A stretch of DNA of 64,000 bases from NCBI GenBank assembly GCA_038317345.1, contig JBBQBH010000006.1, positions 1 to 64,000 of the forward strand, in the 5' to 3' direction. The notes under the pieces were generated by a model that was not told the origin of the DNA, did not search any database, and saw nothing but the letters and a program-made list of their open reading frames with translations. Both the position numbers and the translations under genes were made by a program. The stretch comes from Mayfieldus sp038317345 (GTDB lineage: Bacteria > Actinomycetota > Thermoleophilia > Solirubrobacterales > 70-9). Position 1 is the stretch's first letter; each line of letters opens with the position of its first letter. This document shows positions 32,580 through 40,845 of this stretch, in pieces.

Positions 32580-34397
32580 GTGCGCGCCGACCCGAAGCTT
32601 CAAGAGGCAATGCGGAGACTCGCCGCCGAGGCGGCGACCCGCTTCACCTCGCTGGTGGCGACCGGCGAGGAGCTTCCCTTCGACGTGGCCGAGACCGAGG
32701 GCGAGCACACGTTCCACTGCTATGTGCCGCTGACCGCCCAATTCGTCCGCGACCACGCCGACGAGCTTCGCTCACTCCCCGCCTTCGGCCCCGCCTGCAG
32801 CGCCATCGACGCCGCGGGCATCGCCGCGCCCTACTTGGAGGCCAGGGGGGAGGCGGTCCCCGAGGACGAGGTCGAGCGCGCCGACCAGATGCTGGTCGCC
32901 TTCATCGCCAGGCTCTGGGACGGATCGGCTGAGTTCAGGCTCGACAGGCCTCGCCTCGAGGCCGCGCTGCACGAGCTGGAGACCGAGGCGCGCGACGTAT
33001 CGGAGGCCGAGGTCCTGCTTGCGCCGCTGGTCGGGTTGCAGATGCCGCTGGCGCGCCTCGAGTTGCCGAGCGGCGTGCAGATCGTGCGCGCCGACACGGT
33101 GAATGCGCCGGCCGGGGTGACCCGCAGCGACGGCATGCAGCGCAGCGCCTGGGAGCCCCAGTTCCTCGCCTTCGCCGAGAAAGAGGAATGGGTTGCGGGC
33201 GCCGCGCCGGCGATGCGGATGCTGCGCGAGCTGATCAGCGTGCTGAGGCTCTTCAAGGAGGGCGGTGTCGGTCTCGGCCCCTACGCCTACACCCCGACCG
33301 GCGAGGGGACCTGGAGGCGGATCGCGACCGGTGTTCCGGCAACCCGTTTGGGTGGCTACAAGCTGAGCGAGGCCGAGGCGGCCGACCTGGCCGACTTCGC
33401 GCGCTCGCTCGAGGCGCGACCGGACCCGGACGGCGCATTGGCCTGGGCTGTCGGCCGCTTCGAGATGGGCTGCGATCGCCCCACCGCCCTCGATGGACTC
33501 AGCGACCACCTGCTTGCGATGCGGGCCCTGTTCGAAGGTGCCGGCCCGGTCGGGGCCAATCTGCCGATGCGGGTCGCGGCGCTGATCGCGCAACCGCCCG
33601 AGCGCCCCGAGGCCTACGAGAAGCTGCAGGCTGCCTTCGAGCTCGAGCGAGCGATGATGGGCGGTCACGAGTTCGACCTTGGCGCCGCAATGGGCTTGGC
33701 CGCATGGATGGAGGACGCCGCACGTTCGATCGTCCGCGGCGCGGCGCTGGGCGAGCACGGCAGCGACGTCGCCGCCAGCGCCGACGAGAGCCTTGTCGTA
33801 AGCGGACTGGAAGCGGGGGAGGGAAGCGTCGAGCAGATGGGCGAGATGGACGAGTGGGAGCCCCCGACCCGCGAGGAGGCGATAGAGGAGCAGCACCCCG
33901 AGGTCGTCGTCCCCGACCCGGAGGCGATCCGGATCAGGGCGGCGGAGAAGCCGGATGTCGAAGCGGACTCAGAGGAGCAGGCGTCACCCGAGCCGCAGGT
34001 CGAAGCCGACAACTCCTACGAGGACGGCATCTACTACGAAGGGGACGAGGACAACGAGCTTGAACAAACAGGAGCTGAGCAAGGGGGGAACCACCGCGAC
34101 ACCCCCGGAAGCGCAGCTGAGGAGGTGTCGCGCAATGACGACGAGGAGAAGACCGTGAGGACCAGCACCGAGCGTGATTGGTTGAGCGAGGTCTCGGATG
34201 CCGACGGCGGCGAGACGCTGGAGTGGCCGGCGCCCGTCGCAAGGCGTTCGCGGGAGCAGGACGAATTGCGCCGCGACGCGGGGGACGAGGAGCCGCTCGA
34301 GGAGCCGCGGGTGCGCCACCTCTTCCCGGTGCCCGATGACGCCGACTGGGAGGTCGGCGAGCTCGACTACGACCGGGACCGGACCCGAGTCCACTAA
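32580..34397 (+). CDS. large acidic protein of unknown function
   Basis: 605 residues from GTG 32580. Residues 1-~420 look folded (EELPFDVAETEGEHTFHCYV, RADQMLVAFIARLWDGSAEF, ANLPMRVAALIAQPPERPEA, YEKLQAAFELERAMMGGHEF); residues ~420-605 are very acidic and probably disordered, with the structured repeat copy C inserted at about residues 500-518. No catalytic motif or membrane segment is seen and I do not recognise the family. It could be a scaffold near the ArsA/ParA/FtsZ genes that follow, but nothing beyond proximity supports this. Confidence 0.65.
   Translation: MRADPKLQEAMRRLAAEAATRFTSLVATGEELPFDVAETEGEHTFHCYVPLTAQFVRDHADELRSLPAFGPACSAIDAAGIAAPYLEARGEAVPEDEVERADQMLVAFIARLWDGSAEFRLDRPRLEAALHELETEARDVSEAEVLLAPLVGLQMPLARLELPSGVQIVRADTVNAPAGVTRSDGMQRSAWEPQFLAFAEKEEWVAGAAPAMRMLRELISVLRLFKEGGVGLGPYAYTPTGEGTWRRIATGVPATRLGGYKLSEAEAADLADFARSLEARPDPDGALAWAVGRFEMGCDRPTALDGLSDHLLAMRALFEGAGPVGANLPMRVAALIAQPPERPEAYEKLQAAFELERAMMGGHEFDLGAAMGLAAWMEDAARSIVRGAALGEHGSDVAASADESLVVSGLEAGEGSVEQMGEMDEWEPPTREEAIEEQHPEVVVPDPEAIRIRAAEKPDVEADSEEQASPEPQVEADNSYEDGIYYEGDEDNELEQTGAEQGGNHRDTPGSAAEEVSRNDDEEKTVRTSTERDWLSEVSDADGGETLEWPAPVARRSREQDELRRDAGDEEPLEEPRVRHLFPVPDDADWEVGELDYDRDRTRVH
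34078..34131 (+). repeat. dispersed structured element, copy C (54 nt)
   Basis: AGCAAGG...ACCACC 5' part (34078-34095), stem GCGACACC (34096-34103) with GGTGTCGC (34124-34131), and a 20-nt loop matching copy B at 18 of 20 positions. It lies in frame inside the acidic C-terminus of the 605-residue protein. Confidence 0.6.
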
Positions 34398-34425
34398 ATC
34401 CGGCGCCTAGGGGCGGCACCGGCCA

Positions 34426-35571
34426 TCAAGCACTGAGCAGCGCGGCGCGTTCCTCTTCAGGGGCGAACAGGTAGCGATTGATCTCGGCCAACCCGGCGAG
34501 GTCGTGCACGTCCTCGTCGAGGTAGGGCACACGGATCACGCTCTGCGTCCGCAGCTCCGCCGCCAGGTGATCGATGTTGGCGGCGTCGCGGGCGGCGAGC
34601 GCCTGGTAGTCGCCGACATTGGCGGCGACCCGATCGGCCAGGTCCTCGTCATCCAATAGCTCCGCGAGGGCCCGCCGCATGTCGGCTCCGTTTCCGCGCA
34701 GCTGGTTGTTCGAGCAGTGCACCTTGTTGACGATCACGCCGCCGAACGGAAGCTTTGCCTCGACCAGCTTGCGATGGAAGTAGACGGCCTCGGAGATCGG
34801 CTCCCCCTGGGGGCCGCAGACGACCAGAAAGCTCGTCGCCGGGTCGGCCAGCAGCTCGTTGACCCGCTTCGCCCGCTCCTGGAAGCCCTCGACCATGCCG
34901 CTGAAGGCGGTGAAGAACTCCGAGAGGTCGGCGAGCAGGTCGAAGCCGACCAGCCGCTTCAGGATCCCGAACATCACCGAGGCGCCGCGCCCGGCGATTC
35001 GCATCCCGATGCCGGTCGGCTTCATGAAGATTCTCATCGACCGCCCCTCGATGAACTGAGTGAGCCGTCGCGGTGCATCGAGGAAGTCGAGTGCGTCTCG
35101 GCTCGGCGGCGTGTCGAGGACCAGGAGGTCGAAGCTCCCTTCGGAGTGCAGCTCGAAGAGCTTCTCCATCGCCATGTACTCCTGGGAACCGGCCAGCGCG
35201 TTGGAGATCTGCTCGTAGATCCGGTTCGACAGCACCCGGTCGCGCGTCTCCTCATCGGGGGCGTGACGCCGCACCAGTTCGTCGAATGTCGCCTTGGCGT
35301 CGAGCATCATCGCCCACAGCTCACCCTCCATCTCGATTCCCTGCGCCTCGAACAGAGAGGGGTCGACGCGCTTCGCCTCGTTGCCCAGCTCCTCCAGCCC
35401 AAGCGAGTCGGCGAGCCGCTTCGCGGGGTCGATCGTGAGCACGCAGACCTTCAGCCCGCGGGCCGCCATCCCGGTCGCGATCGCAGCCGCCGTCGTCGTC
35501 TTGCCGACCCCGCCCGACCCGGCGCAGATGCAGATCTCGCGGTCCTCGAGGATGTCGGTGACCGCGGGCAT
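34426..35571 (-). CDS. ArsA/GET3-family ATPase (second gene of pair)
   Basis: 381 residues with deviant Walker A GSGGVGKTT (about residue 19), LTIDPAKRLADSLGLEELG, switch I VLSNRIYEQISNALAGSQEY, and LLVLDTPPSRDALDFLDAPR. Plain arsenite-pump cysteines are absent, so it belongs to the actinobacterial paired ArsA-like proteins (mycobacterial Rv3679/Rv3680, BagA-BagB), which form a hetero-complex linked to metabolism and stress. It starts three bases after the partner gene's stop and is transcribed convergently with the acidic protein gene. Confidence 0.87.
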   Translation of the reverse strand: MPAVTDILEDREICICAGSGGVGKTTTAAAIATGMAARGLKVCVLTIDPAKRLADSLGLEELGNEAKRVDPSLFEAQGIEMEGELWAMMLDAKATFDELVRRHAPDEETRDRVLSNRIYEQISNALAGSQEYMAMEKLFELHSEGSFDLLVLDTPPSRDALDFLDAPRRLTQFIEGRSMRIFMKPTGIGMRIAGRGASVMFGILKRLVGFDLLADLSEFFTAFSGMVEGFQERAKRVNELLADPATSFLVVCGPQGEPISEAVYFHRKLVEAKLPFGGVIVNKVHCSNNQLRGNGADMRRALAELLDDEDLADRVAANVGDYQALAARDAANIDHLAAELRTQSVIRVPYLDEDVHDLAGLAEINRYLFAPEEERAALLSA

Positions 35572-35574
35572 TGG

Positions 35575-36495
35575 CTAGTCCAGTCTCGCGGCGAGCTCGC
35601 GGGCGTCCTCGACGCCCAGCACGGGCTGGAAGATGAAGGGAAGGGTTTTCACGGGCGTGCTTACTCGGCGTCGCAATCGCGCCAGCTGAGCGCGTTGCGA
35701 ACGCGCCCGCCGATGTTCGGAGACGGCGGCCCGAAGCGCCTCGCGGACCGCGCCGGTGGCCTGCGGCCGTTCCCCCTCGAGCCGCTCCGCCTCGCCGTTG
35801 GAGAAGCGCTCCGGGTAGAGCGCGTTCATGTAGACCCGATCCACCGAGATCCCGATCTCCTCGCGCAGCTCTCGCTCCAGCGTCGCCGTCTCATTTACCG
35901 GCATCTCCTCGGGCAATGCGACGATCGCCACTCCGGTCGAGGCATGGTCGGTGATGAACCGATCCAGCTCCTGGGCCTGGGCGTGAATCGGGCCGACGCG
36001 GGCGATGTTCGCGAACGTGCGAGGTGTCTGCAGGAAGCCGATCCCGTGCCCTGTCGCGGGCGCGTCGACGATCACGAGGTCGTACTTGCGCCCCTTGCGG
36101 ACTTTGCGGTCGAGCTGCGACAGCTCCCAGATCTTTCCGATCGTCACCAGCTCCTTGAGGCCAGGAGTCGCGGCCGTCATGTAGGTGAAGACGCGGCTGC
36201 GGAACAGCAGGTCGCGCATCGCCCGCACCTTGAGCTGCAACAACACGTACTCGCGCATCGACTCGTCGGGATCGATAGAGATCGTCCAAAGGTTGTCCTC
36301 GAGCTGCACCTCGTGGAACCCCACCTGGGCACGGTTGAAGAGGCGCGACGTGTGCTCCTGAGAGCCGATTTCGCAGACGATCGTCCGCTTGCCACGCGCC
36401 GCGGCCGCGAGGCCAAGCGAGGCGGCCACGGTCGATTTGCCGACGCCCCCCTTGCCGGTGACGAAGAGCAGCCGTTTTTCGAGCATCTCGGGCAT
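35575..36495 (-). CDS. ArsA/GET3-family ATPase (first gene of pair)
   Basis: 306 residues. Walker A VTGKGGVGKSTVAASLG, IVCEIGSQEHTSRLFN, DPDESMREYVLLQLKVRAM and YDLVIVDAPATGHGIGFLQT are ArsA-like nucleotide-site motifs; HASTGVAIVALPEEMPVNET is family-typical. Together with the downstream paralogue it forms the two-gene BagA/BagB-like arrangement. ATG 36495 or 36486 could be the start. It is divergent from parA, with a 105-bp intergenic region for both promoters. Confidence 0.86.
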   Translation of the reverse strand: MPEMLEKRLLFVTGKGGVGKSTVAASLGLAAAARGKRTIVCEIGSQEHTSRLFNRAQVGFHEVQLEDNLWTISIDPDESMREYVLLQLKVRAMRDLLFRSRVFTYMTAATPGLKELVTIGKIWELSQLDRKVRKGRKYDLVIVDAPATGHGIGFLQTPRTFANIARVGPIHAQAQELDRFITDHASTGVAIVALPEEMPVNETATLERELREEIGISVDRVYMNALYPERFSNGEAERLEGERPQATGAVREALRAAVSEHRRARSQRAQLARLRRRVSTPVKTLPFIFQPVLGVEDARELAARLD

Positions 36496-36600
36496 CAGGC
36501 CATTACATCAACGCAGACTCAGCCCTTACCCGCTGCAGGCGATCTAGCAAATATTGAGGACGGCAGGAAAACCCCTTCCGCATGCGAATAATCCGCGCAT

Positions 36601-37692
36601 ATGGGTTTTCTGAGCCGTAAATCGACGCCTGAGGAAGAACCTCAGGCAGAGCAGGACCAAGCGCCCGATTCGCCCGTGGAGACGATCGAGCAGACGCCCG
36701 ACGAGGGCGGCGGCGAGATCAAGATCTCCAAGGGCTCCCCGAACGGCGCTCCGGAGGTTGATGACGACCCCGCCGCTCCCGAACCGCAAAGGGAGGACGA
36801 GGCGGCGGATGACACCTCTGGCAGTGAGAGCGCCCGCCTGAAGGCCGAGGAGCTGATCACCCCGAGCCGCCACGGTCGGTCCGACGAGGAGGAGGCCGAG
36901 GTCAAGACCGCCAAGGTGATCTCCTTCGCCAACCAGAAGGGTGGCGTAGCGAAGACCACAACCACGCTCAATCTTGCCGTCGCATTCGCTGAGTCCGGCC
37001 ACCGGGTCCTCTGCATCGACCTCGACCCGCAGGGCAACCTGACGATGAGCCAGGGCATCGACCCGGACAAGGTCGAGACGAGCCTCTACGACGTGCTCGT
37101 CCACGACGTCCCGATCACAGAGGCGATCGCGCATCGCGAGATCGACATCGCGGTTGCCTCGATCGACCTCGCCGGCGCCGAGATCGCGATGAGCACGAAG
37201 ATCGGGCGCGAGCGCTCGCTCGAGAAGGCCCTGAAGCCGGTCCTCGGTGATTACGACTTCGTCTGCATCGACACGCCGCCCAGCCTCGGGCTGCTGACGA
37301 TCAATGCGCTCACGGCGTCTGACAAGGTGATCGTCCCCGTCCAGTGCGAGTATCTGTCGATGCGGGGGTTGGTGCAGCTTCAGAACACGCTGAAGATGAT
37401 CCAGGAGAACCTCAACCCCGACGTCGAAATCGAGGGAATCCTCCCGACTATGCTCGACTCGCGTACCGTGCACGCCAAGGAGGCGGTGGAGATCCTCGAG
37501 GAGAACTTCGGCGAGCTGGTCTTCAAGTCACGGATCCGCAAGGCGATCAAGTTCGCGGAGGCACCCGTGCGTGGCGCCTCGGTGCTCAAGTACGATTCGG
37601 ACAGCAACGCCGCCAACTACTACCGTGAGCTGGCCAAGGAGGTTCTGAACCGTGAGCCGGCCAAGGAGGTTCTGACGAATGGGTCGTCGTAA
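36601..37692 (+). CDS. ParA/MinD-type ATPase with acidic N-terminal extension
   Basis: 363 residues. The first ~105 residues are acidic, Glu/Asp/Pro-rich and probably disordered. The ATPase follows: deviant Walker A FANQKGGVAKTTTTLNLAV, DLDPQGNLTMSQGID, FVCIDTPPSLGLLTINALTA and IVPVQCEYLSMRGLVQLQNT. These are ParA/Soj rather than MinD marks. The C-terminus ends in a duplicated RELAKEVLN/REPAKEVLT motif from a 27-bp DNA duplication. It overlaps ftsZ by 14 bases, and no parB accompanies it. The inferred role is positional control of something acting with FtsZ, not chromosome partition. Confidence 0.87.
   Translation: MGFLSRKSTPEEEPQAEQDQAPDSPVETIEQTPDEGGGEIKISKGSPNGAPEVDDDPAAPEPQREDEAADDTSGSESARLKAEELITPSRHGRSDEEEAEVKTAKVISFANQKGGVAKTTTTLNLAVAFAESGHRVLCIDLDPQGNLTMSQGIDPDKVETSLYDVLVHDVPITEAIAHREIDIAVASIDLAGAEIAMSTKIGRERSLEKALKPVLGDYDFVCIDTPPSLGLLTINALTASDKVIVPVQCEYLSMRGLVQLQNTLKMIQENLNPDVEIEGILPTMLDSRTVHAKEAVEILEENFGELVFKSRIRKAIKFAEAPVRGASVLKYDSDSNAANYYRELAKEVLNREPAKEVLTNGSS
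37623..37676 (+). repeat. 27-bp tandem duplication carrying the ftsZ ribosome-binding site
   Basis: Units 37623-37649 and 37650-37676 agree at 25 of 27 positions; each contains CCAAGGAGGTTCTGA. Only the second AAGGAGG is correctly spaced before ATG 37679. In parA it adds nine residues to the C-terminus without breaking the frame. Confidence 0.85.
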
Positions 37693-39175
37693 GCGCGCAA
37701 GCATGCGTGAGGGGCCGCTGGCCGACCTCTTCCGCTCGACCGTCGACGACCCCCCCGCGGACCCGCCCGAGGCACCGATCCCGGGTGAGAAGCGGGCCGA
37801 CGAGCTTCAGGGTGGGCCCGACCGGCCCCGTTTCGGCCGCGACGATCCGGTCCCTTCGGACGAGCCTCGCTCCGAGACCCCGCAGCCTCCCGCACCGTCA
37901 CCCGATCCGGCGCCCTCCCCGCAGCCCGGACCGCCTACGCCCCAGCCCGAGCCGCCCAGCCCAGAGCCAGAGCCGCCGACGCCACAGATGCGCCAGCCAG
38001 AGGCACCCACGCACCCGGAGCCCAGGGAGCGGCTGCAGAAGATCTTTGCCGACACGTCTCCGGACGTCGTAACGACGCCCCGCTGGGGGCGCGAGGAGCC
38101 GCAGTACCACCCGACCGCCGCCGGACCGCGCAGCCCGATCATCCGGGTGATCGGAGTCGGTGGTGCGGGTGTCAACGCGGTCAACCGTATGGTCGAGACC
38201 CAGATTCCCGGAGTCGAGTTCATGGCCGTCAACACCGATCTTCAGTCGCTCCAGGTCTGCACCGCCGACGTCACCGTTCATATCGGGGCCGAGGCCACGC
38301 GGGGTCTGGGATCCGGCGCGGACCCCGATCTTGGCCACCGGGCCGCCTTCGACGAGCAGGACAAGATCAAGCGCCTGCTGAAGGGCTCCGACATGGTCTT
38401 CGTTGCGGCTGGCGCGGGTGGCGGCACCGGCACCGGCGCGGCGCCTGTCGTCGCGCGCCTCGCCCGCGAGGTGGGAGCGCTGACGGTTGGCATCGTCACC
38501 AGGCCGTTTTCCTTCGAGGGCTCTCGCAGAGCCGGCATGGCCGACAAGGGCATCGAGGCGCTGTCTGCGGAGGTCGACACGCTGATCACCGTCCCCAACG
38601 ACCGGCTGCTGTCGGTGCTCGACGAGCAGACCTCGATGGTCGAGGCCTTCGAGGTCGCGGACGACGTCCTGCGCCAAGGCGTGCAGGGGGTCTCCGACCT
38701 GGTCACCCTCCCGGCGCTGATCAACCTCGACTTCGCCGACGTGCGCACGATCATGTCGGACGCCGGCCAGGCCCTGCTTGGAATCGGAATGTCGACCGGC
38801 GAGGGTCGGGCGATGGCGGCCGCCGACAAGGCGATCTCCTCACCGCTTCTGGAGACCTCGGTGGAGGGAGCGCGCTCGATCCTGCTCTCGATCACCGGCG
38901 GGCCGGACCTTTCGCTGGTCGAGGTCAGCGAGGCCGCCAAGGTGGTCGGCGAGGCTGCCCACGCGGACGCCAACATCATCTTCGGCGCCAACATCGACGA
39001 AGAGCTGACCGAAGAGGTCTGGGTCACCGTCGTCGCGACGAGGTTCGACGGCATGACCAGGCCGCGGCGTCAGATCGACGAGCCGACGATCCGCGCCACG
39101 AAGGGCGAGCGCGCCAAGCCGGCGCGCAGCGACGACCTCGGCGGCGTCGAAGTTCCCGAGTTTCTCCCGGGCTAG
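37679..39175 (+). CDS. ftsZ: cell-division GTPase FtsZ with proline-rich N-terminal extension
   Basis: 498 residues. The GTPase core begins near residue 152 (RVIGVGGAGVNAVNRMVE), with the tubulin signature GGGTGTGAAPVVARL, PFSFEGSRRAGMADKGIE, T7-loop region LINLDFADVRTIMSDAG and the C-domain ILLSITGGPDLSLVEVSEAA. It ends in VEVPEFLPG, like the conserved FtsZ tail. What is unusual is the ~150 residues before the core: a basic start (MGRRKRASMREG), LADLFRST, a PxP-repeat stretch (~65-110) and ERLQKIFADT. FtsZ normally begins within ~15 residues of the core. AAGGAGG and ATG 37679 fix the start. It is not beside ftsA/ftsQ/murC, so it may be a second FtsZ. Confidence 0.9.
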   Translation: MGRRKRASMREGPLADLFRSTVDDPPADPPEAPIPGEKRADELQGGPDRPRFGRDDPVPSDEPRSETPQPPAPSPDPAPSPQPGPPTPQPEPPSPEPEPPTPQMRQPEAPTHPEPRERLQKIFADTSPDVVTTPRWGREEPQYHPTAAGPRSPIIRVIGVGGAGVNAVNRMVETQIPGVEFMAVNTDLQSLQVCTADVTVHIGAEATRGLGSGADPDLGHRAAFDEQDKIKRLLKGSDMVFVAAGAGGGTGTGAAPVVARLAREVGALTVGIVTRPFSFEGSRRAGMADKGIEALSAEVDTLITVPNDRLLSVLDEQTSMVEAFEVADDVLRQGVQGVSDLVTLPALINLDFADVRTIMSDAGQALLGIGMSTGEGRAMAAADKAISSPLLETSVEGARSILLSITGGPDLSLVEVSEAAKVVGEAAHADANIIFGANIDEELTEEVWVTVVATRFDGMTRPRRQIDEPTIRATKGERAKPARSDDLGGVEVPEFLPG

Positions 39176-39187
39176 GAGCCGAACTCC

Positions 39188-40840
39188 GTGAGAGGAGTCG
39201 TTGCCGCTGGGCACCCGCTCACGGCGGAGGCTGGCGCGAATGTGCTGCGCGAGGGTGGCAACGCCGTCGACGCGGCGGTCGGTGCCGTGCTCGCCTCATT
39301 CGCGGTCGAGAGCCCGCTGACCGGCTTCGGCGCCGGCGGCTTCATGCTGGTCCACGACCCCGGGAGTAAAACTGGGGGTGAGCAGGGTGGGCACCACCCC
39401 GCCGCCCCCGGACGCATCCGAGCAAGCTCGGATCACCGGTCGCCTTCGGCTCCCTGGGAGGAGGCGGCGGGCAGTAGCGACGTCCTGATCGACTTCTTTG
39501 TCCAGGCGCCGGGCCTGGGAGGGGTCGAGCGTCGCGCAGAGCTGGTTCCGATCGAGGTCTACTTCGACGAGGTCCCGCAGACGTTCCACGTCGGCGCCGC
39601 CTCCTGCGGCGTGCCGGGTACCGCGGCGGGCCTTGCCCATGCCCTCGGTCGCTTCGGCACAGCTCCACTTTCTGAGCTGGTGGAGCCGGCGATCGATCTG
39701 GCCTTCGACGGTGCTCCGCTCAACGCCCAGCAGGCCTACATCTTCCACATCCTCGCTCCGATCCTCACCCTCGATGAGGAGTGTCGCCGGCTCTACGCGC
39801 CCGCCGGCCGCGTCCTCACCGAGGGCGAGACGTTCCGCTTCCCGGAACTGGCCGAGGCCCTGGAGCGCTACGGGGCCGAGGGCCCGGAGCCGTTCTGCTC
39901 GGGCGAGGTCGGAGTGGCCGTCGCCGATCGGGTCGGGGAGCTGGGCGGGACTCTTTCGCGCGAGGACATGGCGGCCTACGAGGCGATCGAGCGGCGCCCG
40001 GTCCGCGCCCGGTTCCGCGGTACCGAGGTGTTGACCAACCCGCCGCCATCCTCGGGCGGCATCCTCATCGCCCTCTGCCTGGAGCTGCTCGAGCGCCTCG
40101 GCGACGCTGGGGTCGACGAGACTGTGGCGGCGATGGAGGCCGCCCAGGACAGCCGCGGCGAGCGCTTCCAGGAGGGGCTGTATGAGGACGGCTTCGCGGA
40201 CCTCTTCCTGGAGCCCGAGCAGCTCGACGAGATCGCCTCCCGTCTGCGCGAGTCGCTGGGGGGTGGCGACGCCACGCCGGACGATGGGCTCGGCTCGACC
40301 ACGCATTTGGCGGTGCTCGACTCGGAGGGGATGTGCGCGTCGGTGACCTGCTCGAACGGGACCGGTTCCGGCGTCGTCGTCCCGGGCACGGGCGTCCATC
40401 TCAACAACATGCTGGGCGAGGAAGACCTCAACCCGCAGGGCTTCCACCTCACCGAGGCGGGACGCCGGATGCCTTCGATGATGGCGCCGACGGTGGTGAT
40501 GCGCGACGGCGAGGTGATCGCCGGGCTGGGCAGCGCCGGCTCGAACCGGATTCGCTCCGCGATCCTGCAGACGGTGCTGCGCCTGGTCGTCGATGGGATG
40601 AGCGCCGCGGATGCCGTGCGCGCACCCCGAGTCCACTTCGAGGGGGGAGCGGTGCAAGCGGAGCCCGGGATCGACGAGGCGGCCCTGGGGCGGCTCGAGC
40701 AGAACGGTGTGCCCGTGGTGCGCTGGCGGCGTCCCAACCTCTACTTCGGGGGTGTCCAGACCGTGGCTCGCGACCCCGATGGCACCCTCGAGGGGGGCGG
40801 CGATCCGCGCCGGGGCGGCGCCGTGGTGCTGGTCGACTAG
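39188..40840 (+). CDS. ggt: gamma-glutamyltransferase with in-frame repeat insertion
   Basis: 550 residues from GTG 39188, 12 bp after ftsZ. Ntn-hydrolase family: AAGHPLTAEAGANVLREGGN, SPLTGFGAGGFMLVHDPG, autoprocessing Thr in GLGSTTHLAVLDSEG, and MPSMMAPTVVMRDGEVIAGL. It transfers or hydrolyses the gamma-glutamyl group of glutathione-like compounds. A stretch of ~38 residues after MLVHDPG (to SSDVLIDFFVQAPGLGG) does not belong to the family and coincides with structured repeat copy A. No signal peptide is seen, so it may be cytoplasmic. The insertion lies in an exposed loop by position, so the enzyme may still fold. Confidence 0.87.
   Translation: MRGVVAAGHPLTAEAGANVLREGGNAVDAAVGAVLASFAVESPLTGFGAGGFMLVHDPGSKTGGEQGGHHPAAPGRIRASSDHRSPSAPWEEAAGSSDVLIDFFVQAPGLGGVERRAELVPIEVYFDEVPQTFHVGAASCGVPGTAAGLAHALGRFGTAPLSELVEPAIDLAFDGAPLNAQQAYIFHILAPILTLDEECRRLYAPAGRVLTEGETFRFPELAEALERYGAEGPEPFCSGEVGVAVADRVGELGGTLSREDMAAYEAIERRPVRARFRGTEVLTNPPPSSGGILIALCLELLERLGDAGVDETVAAMEAAQDSRGERFQEGLYEDGFADLFLEPEQLDEIASRLRESLGGGDATPDDGLGSTTHLAVLDSEGMCASVTCSNGTGSGVVVPGTGVHLNNMLGEEDLNPQGFHLTEAGRRMPSMMAPTVVMRDGEVIAGLGSAGSNRIRSAILQTVLRLVVDGMSAADAVRAPRVHFEGGAVQAEPGIDEAALGRLEQNGVPVVRWRRPNLYFGGVQTVARDPDGTLEGGGDPRRGGAVVLVD
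39381..39470 (+). repeat. dispersed structured element, copy A (90 nt)
   Basis: 5' part AGCAGGGTGGGCACCACC (39381-39398), stem CCGCCGCC (39399-39406) with GGCGGCGG (39463-39470). The 56-nt interior carries an extra hairpin ATCCGAGC-AA-GCTCGGAT (39415-39432), whose GC-AA-GC apex matches the inner hairpin of copy B. It is in frame within ggt. Confidence 0.6.
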
Positions 40841-40845
40841 CGGTG

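Noticed and set aside
39342..39668. a conserved peptide coded antisense through the 54-nt element (VVxTLLTP-like in each copy)
   Set aside because: All three copies show a similar translation on the - strand, but starts, stops and ribosome sites are lacking and stem covariation explains the conservation better.
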